From: JAWWBG01 sp033721095
Lineage (GTDB): Bacteria; Actinomycetota; Nitriliruptoria; Nitriliruptorales; Nitriliruptoraceae
Reading direction: 5' to 3'
NCBI GenBank assembly: GCA_033721095.1
Contig: JAWWBG010000044.1
Coordinates: 1 to 15,166, forward strand
Length of the DNA: 15,166 bases
Part shown: piece after piece, positions 13,694 to 15,166 of the stretch
Layout: each line of letters opens with the position of its first letter
Position numbering within the stretch: position 1 is the first letter of the stretch
Notes under the pieces: generated by a model
The model's input: only the letters and a program-made list of their open reading frames with translations
Told to the model about the DNA's origin: nothing
The model's database searches: none
Translations under genes and position numbers: made by a program

Positions 13694-14023
13694 CTACTTC
13701 GGCGGCAACGAGGTCGTGAAGGCCAAGCAGCGGTCGATCCAGGTGCGCAGCTGACGCTTGGTGGCGACGCCTTCGGGGCCGACGTAGAGGAACCCGTCCA
13801 TCGGACGCTTGGTGAAGTCCATCTCGCGGGCGTGTGGCTTGGCGATCAGCTCCTCGTGGGCGTCCTTGCCGACGCGCGCCATGAGGTCGTCGTTGATCAC
13901 GCCGACGGTCATGTGGCCGCCGCCCATGAACGCGATCCCGCCGAACATCCGTTGTTCGCGGACGTCGTGACGGTCTGCCAGCAGCTCGCGCACGCGCTGC
14001 GCGAGCACCTCGTCGTAGGCCAT
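13694..14023 (-). CDS. TfoX N-terminal domain family protein
   Basis: This 109-residue protein matches the TfoX N-terminal domain family: MAYDEVLAQRVRELL, then the hallmark RMFGGIAFMGGGHMTVGV near 25-42 and AREMDFTKRPMDGFLYV near 65-81. The C-terminal TfoX domain found in the gammaproteobacterial competence regulator is absent, as is usual for stand-alone actinobacterial members, so a competence role should not be assumed. No membrane helix or cysteine cluster is present. The ATG at 14023 has GAGAGG 4-5 bases upstream. It lies 88 bases after the Mug-type glycosylase on the same strand and may be co-transcribed with it. Confidence 0.9.
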   Translation of the reverse strand: MAYDEVLAQRVRELLADRHDVREQRMFGGIAFMGGGHMTVGVINDDLMARVGKDAHEELIAKPHAREMDFTKRPMDGFLYVGPEGVATKRQLRTWIDRCLAFTTSLPPK

Positions 14024-14111
14024 CGGTCCTCTCCACGCCTGCCTGGGTGAACGTCGAACGGTACGACGACCCTTCGACACGGCCCGCGATGACGGAGGCA
14101 ACCGACTTCCG

Positions 14112-14702
14112 TCAACCGGGTCGGACCGGGCCGACCCTGAGTCCGGCAGCGATTGCGACCTGGCGATACTCGCGTGCGAGCGTGTCCACGGTCGCGTGCG
14201 CGTTGAGACCGCTGGGGTTGGGGACGACCCAGCACTCCGTGTCGCCGAACGGGTGCTGGCCGGGCGGCTGGCGCCCGGTAGCCGCCCTCGGCAGCCGGTA
14301 GGCCGTCCGGTAGGCGGTGATCCCGACGATCGCGACGACCACCGGATCGACGGCGGCAACGCGATTCACGAGGGTGGCCCCACCCATTCGGAGCTCGTCG
14401 TTGGACAGCTCGCTGGCCCGCGCAGTGGCTCGTGCGACGATGTTGGTGATCCCGATCCCAAGGCTGACGAGGTGGGCCCGTTCCTCGTCGCCAAGGCCCG
14501 TCGGATCGAGCCGCCGGTCCGTGATGCCGCCGCGCCAGAGGGCCGGGTAGAAGCGGTTGCCGGGATGCGCGAAGTGGGTGTTGGTCGCGGCCGTCCACAG
14601 GCCGGGGTTGATGCCAACGAAGAGCAGCCGGCAGTCCTCGCCGAGCAGGTCGTCGATCGTGTGATCGCGAAACGCCTCGAGCTCGGCCCGCGTGAACCCC
14701 AT
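14112..14702 (-). CDS. mug: G/U mismatch-specific (Mug-type) uracil-DNA glycosylase
   Basis: This 196-residue enzyme removes uracil or ethenocytosine opposite guanine, starting base-excision repair. Motif I is GINPG at 30-34 with the catalytic-type Asn32, followed by the FAHPGNRFYPALW segment; motif II is NPSGLNAH at 162-169. Both agree with the E. coli Mug pattern, as do the GITNIVARATARASELS and LRMGGATLV segments between them. No iron-sulfur cysteine set is present, in contrast to family 4 and 5 glycosylases. The ATG at 14702 lies 4 bases after the stop of the acetyltransferase gene, so the two are probably translated from one message; the ribosome site (GGCGGAA) is weak. The extra N-terminal 20 residues are usual for actinobacterial members. 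Confidence 0.93.
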   Translation of the reverse strand: MGFTRAELEAFRDHTIDDLLGEDCRLLFVGINPGLWTAATNTHFAHPGNRFYPALWRGGITDRRLDPTGLGDEERAHLVSLGIGITNIVARATARASELSNDELRMGGATLVNRVAAVDPVVVAIVGITAYRTAYRLPRAATGRQPPGQHPFGDTECWVVPNPSGLNAHATVDTLAREYRQVAIAAGLRVGPVRPG

Positions 14703-14706
14703 CCAG

Positions 14707-15166
14707 CTATTCCGCCGTCGTTTCGTCGGTCAGCCGGATGACGAGTTCGTGCTCGGTGATGTGGTCGCGCGGGGGCGGAAACGTGTCACGACGACCCGAC
14801 GGCTCCGCGCCGCAGCGGGCATACAGGCGCTGGGCCGCAATGTTGGTGTCGTTCACGTCGAGCCGGAGGTACTGGCGTCCCGACACGCGAGCCCAGTCGA
14901 TGATCCCGTGGACCAGCGCGTCGGCAAGCCCCGTGCCACGGGCCTCCGGCGCCACCCACATGCCGTACAGGCCGGCCTCCTCGACACGCTCGTGGTGGCG
15001 CGCGCCGAACACGAGGCCGGCATCGACGTCATCGAGGACACCCAGCAACGTGACCTGGTCCTCGGCCTCGAGGTCCGCCTGCCACGCCTCGTCCGGCTTC
15101 CGCTCATCGTCGTCGAGGATCGCCCAGAACGCGTCCGGCGCGTCGGCGAGGGCCCGCAGCCGCAGG
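14707..15166 (-). CDS. GNAT family N-acetyltransferase (N-terminus beyond the window)
   Basis: The frame is open from the stop at 14707 to the right edge (first full codon ends at 15165), giving about 152 residues. It starts with RLRALADAPDAFW, the usual beginning of a GNAT domain, so perhaps 10-20 residues are missing. The acetyl-CoA loop is the ARGTGLADAL part of LYGMWVAPEARGTGLADALV, and NTNIAAQRLYARCGAEPSGR is the motif B region, written here as NDTNIAAQRLYARCG. A TTG at 15048 could be mistaken for a start but would cut the fold. The transferred acetyl acceptor is unknown. The stop is 4 bases from the Mug-type gene, so the two are co-transcribed. Confidence 0.9.
   Translation of the reverse strand, partial: LRLRALADAPDAFWAILDDDERKPDEAWQADLEAEDQVTLLGVLDDVDAGLVFGARHHERVEEAGLYGMWVAPEARGTGLADALVHGIIDWARVSGRQYLRLDVNDTNIAAQRLYARCGAEPSGRRDTFPPPRDHITEHELVIRLTDETTAE

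Noticed and set aside
1..15166. Insertion sequences, phage genes, CRISPR arrays, tRNA or rRNA
   Set aside because: No transposase, integrase, regularly spaced repeats or RNA-gene signatures were found on either strand.

Overview
This window reads like a chromosomal segment of a high-GC actinobacterium-like bacterium. The signs are strong G/C bias at third codon positions, frequent GTG starts, TAnnnT-type -10 boxes, a SARP/BTAD-type regulator, a SigE-like ECF sigma factor with a membrane partner, an F420-type luciferase-like oxidoreductase and a sulfotransferase-DUF1214 pair. Genus-level placement is not possible from the sequence alone. No mobile element, phage gene, CRISPR array, tRNA or rRNA was seen.

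Layout. (1) 1-742, minus: N-terminal half of a multi-TM sensor protein, probably a histidine kinase, running off the left edge. (2) 879-2756, plus: a SARP-like regulator (DNA-binding + BTAD + TPR, apparently without the NTPase module), divergent from the kinase, with an 8-bp dyad in the shared upstream region. A terminator hairpin separates it from (3) 4660-2829, minus: an ECF sigma factor translationally coupled to a single-pass membrane protein that is probably its anti-sigma factor, preceded by an ECF-type promoter that suggests autoregulation. (4) 5799-4786, minus: a luciferase-like monooxygenase. (5) 5868-8527, plus: two overlapping M16 peptidase genes with complementary active-site parts (zinc site in the first, Arg/Tyr region in the second), probably a heterodimeric cytosolic protease.

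(6) 8528-9167 is a 640-bp stretch with no convincing protein gene. Its minus strand looks like an unassigned structured RNA of about 385 nt. A promoter-like pair with 17-bp spacing puts the start beside the first hairpin, a series of hairpins carries UNCG and GNRA tetraloops, and a terminator hairpin with a T5 run closes it. No minus-strand protein gene lies upstream of that terminator. This is the most interesting item in the window.

(7) 9168-11915, plus: a tight three-gene operon (small helical protein, sulfotransferase, DUF1214 protein) with a probable leaderless start. (8) 12148-11939 and 13027-12221, minus: a dodecin-like protein and a short-chain dehydrogenase. (9) 13185-13670, plus: a VOC/glyoxalase-fold protein. 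(10) 15166-13694, minus: GNAT acetyltransferase (cut by the right edge), Mug-type DNA glycosylase and a TfoX N-domain protein. The last part is ordinary accessory metabolism and repair.
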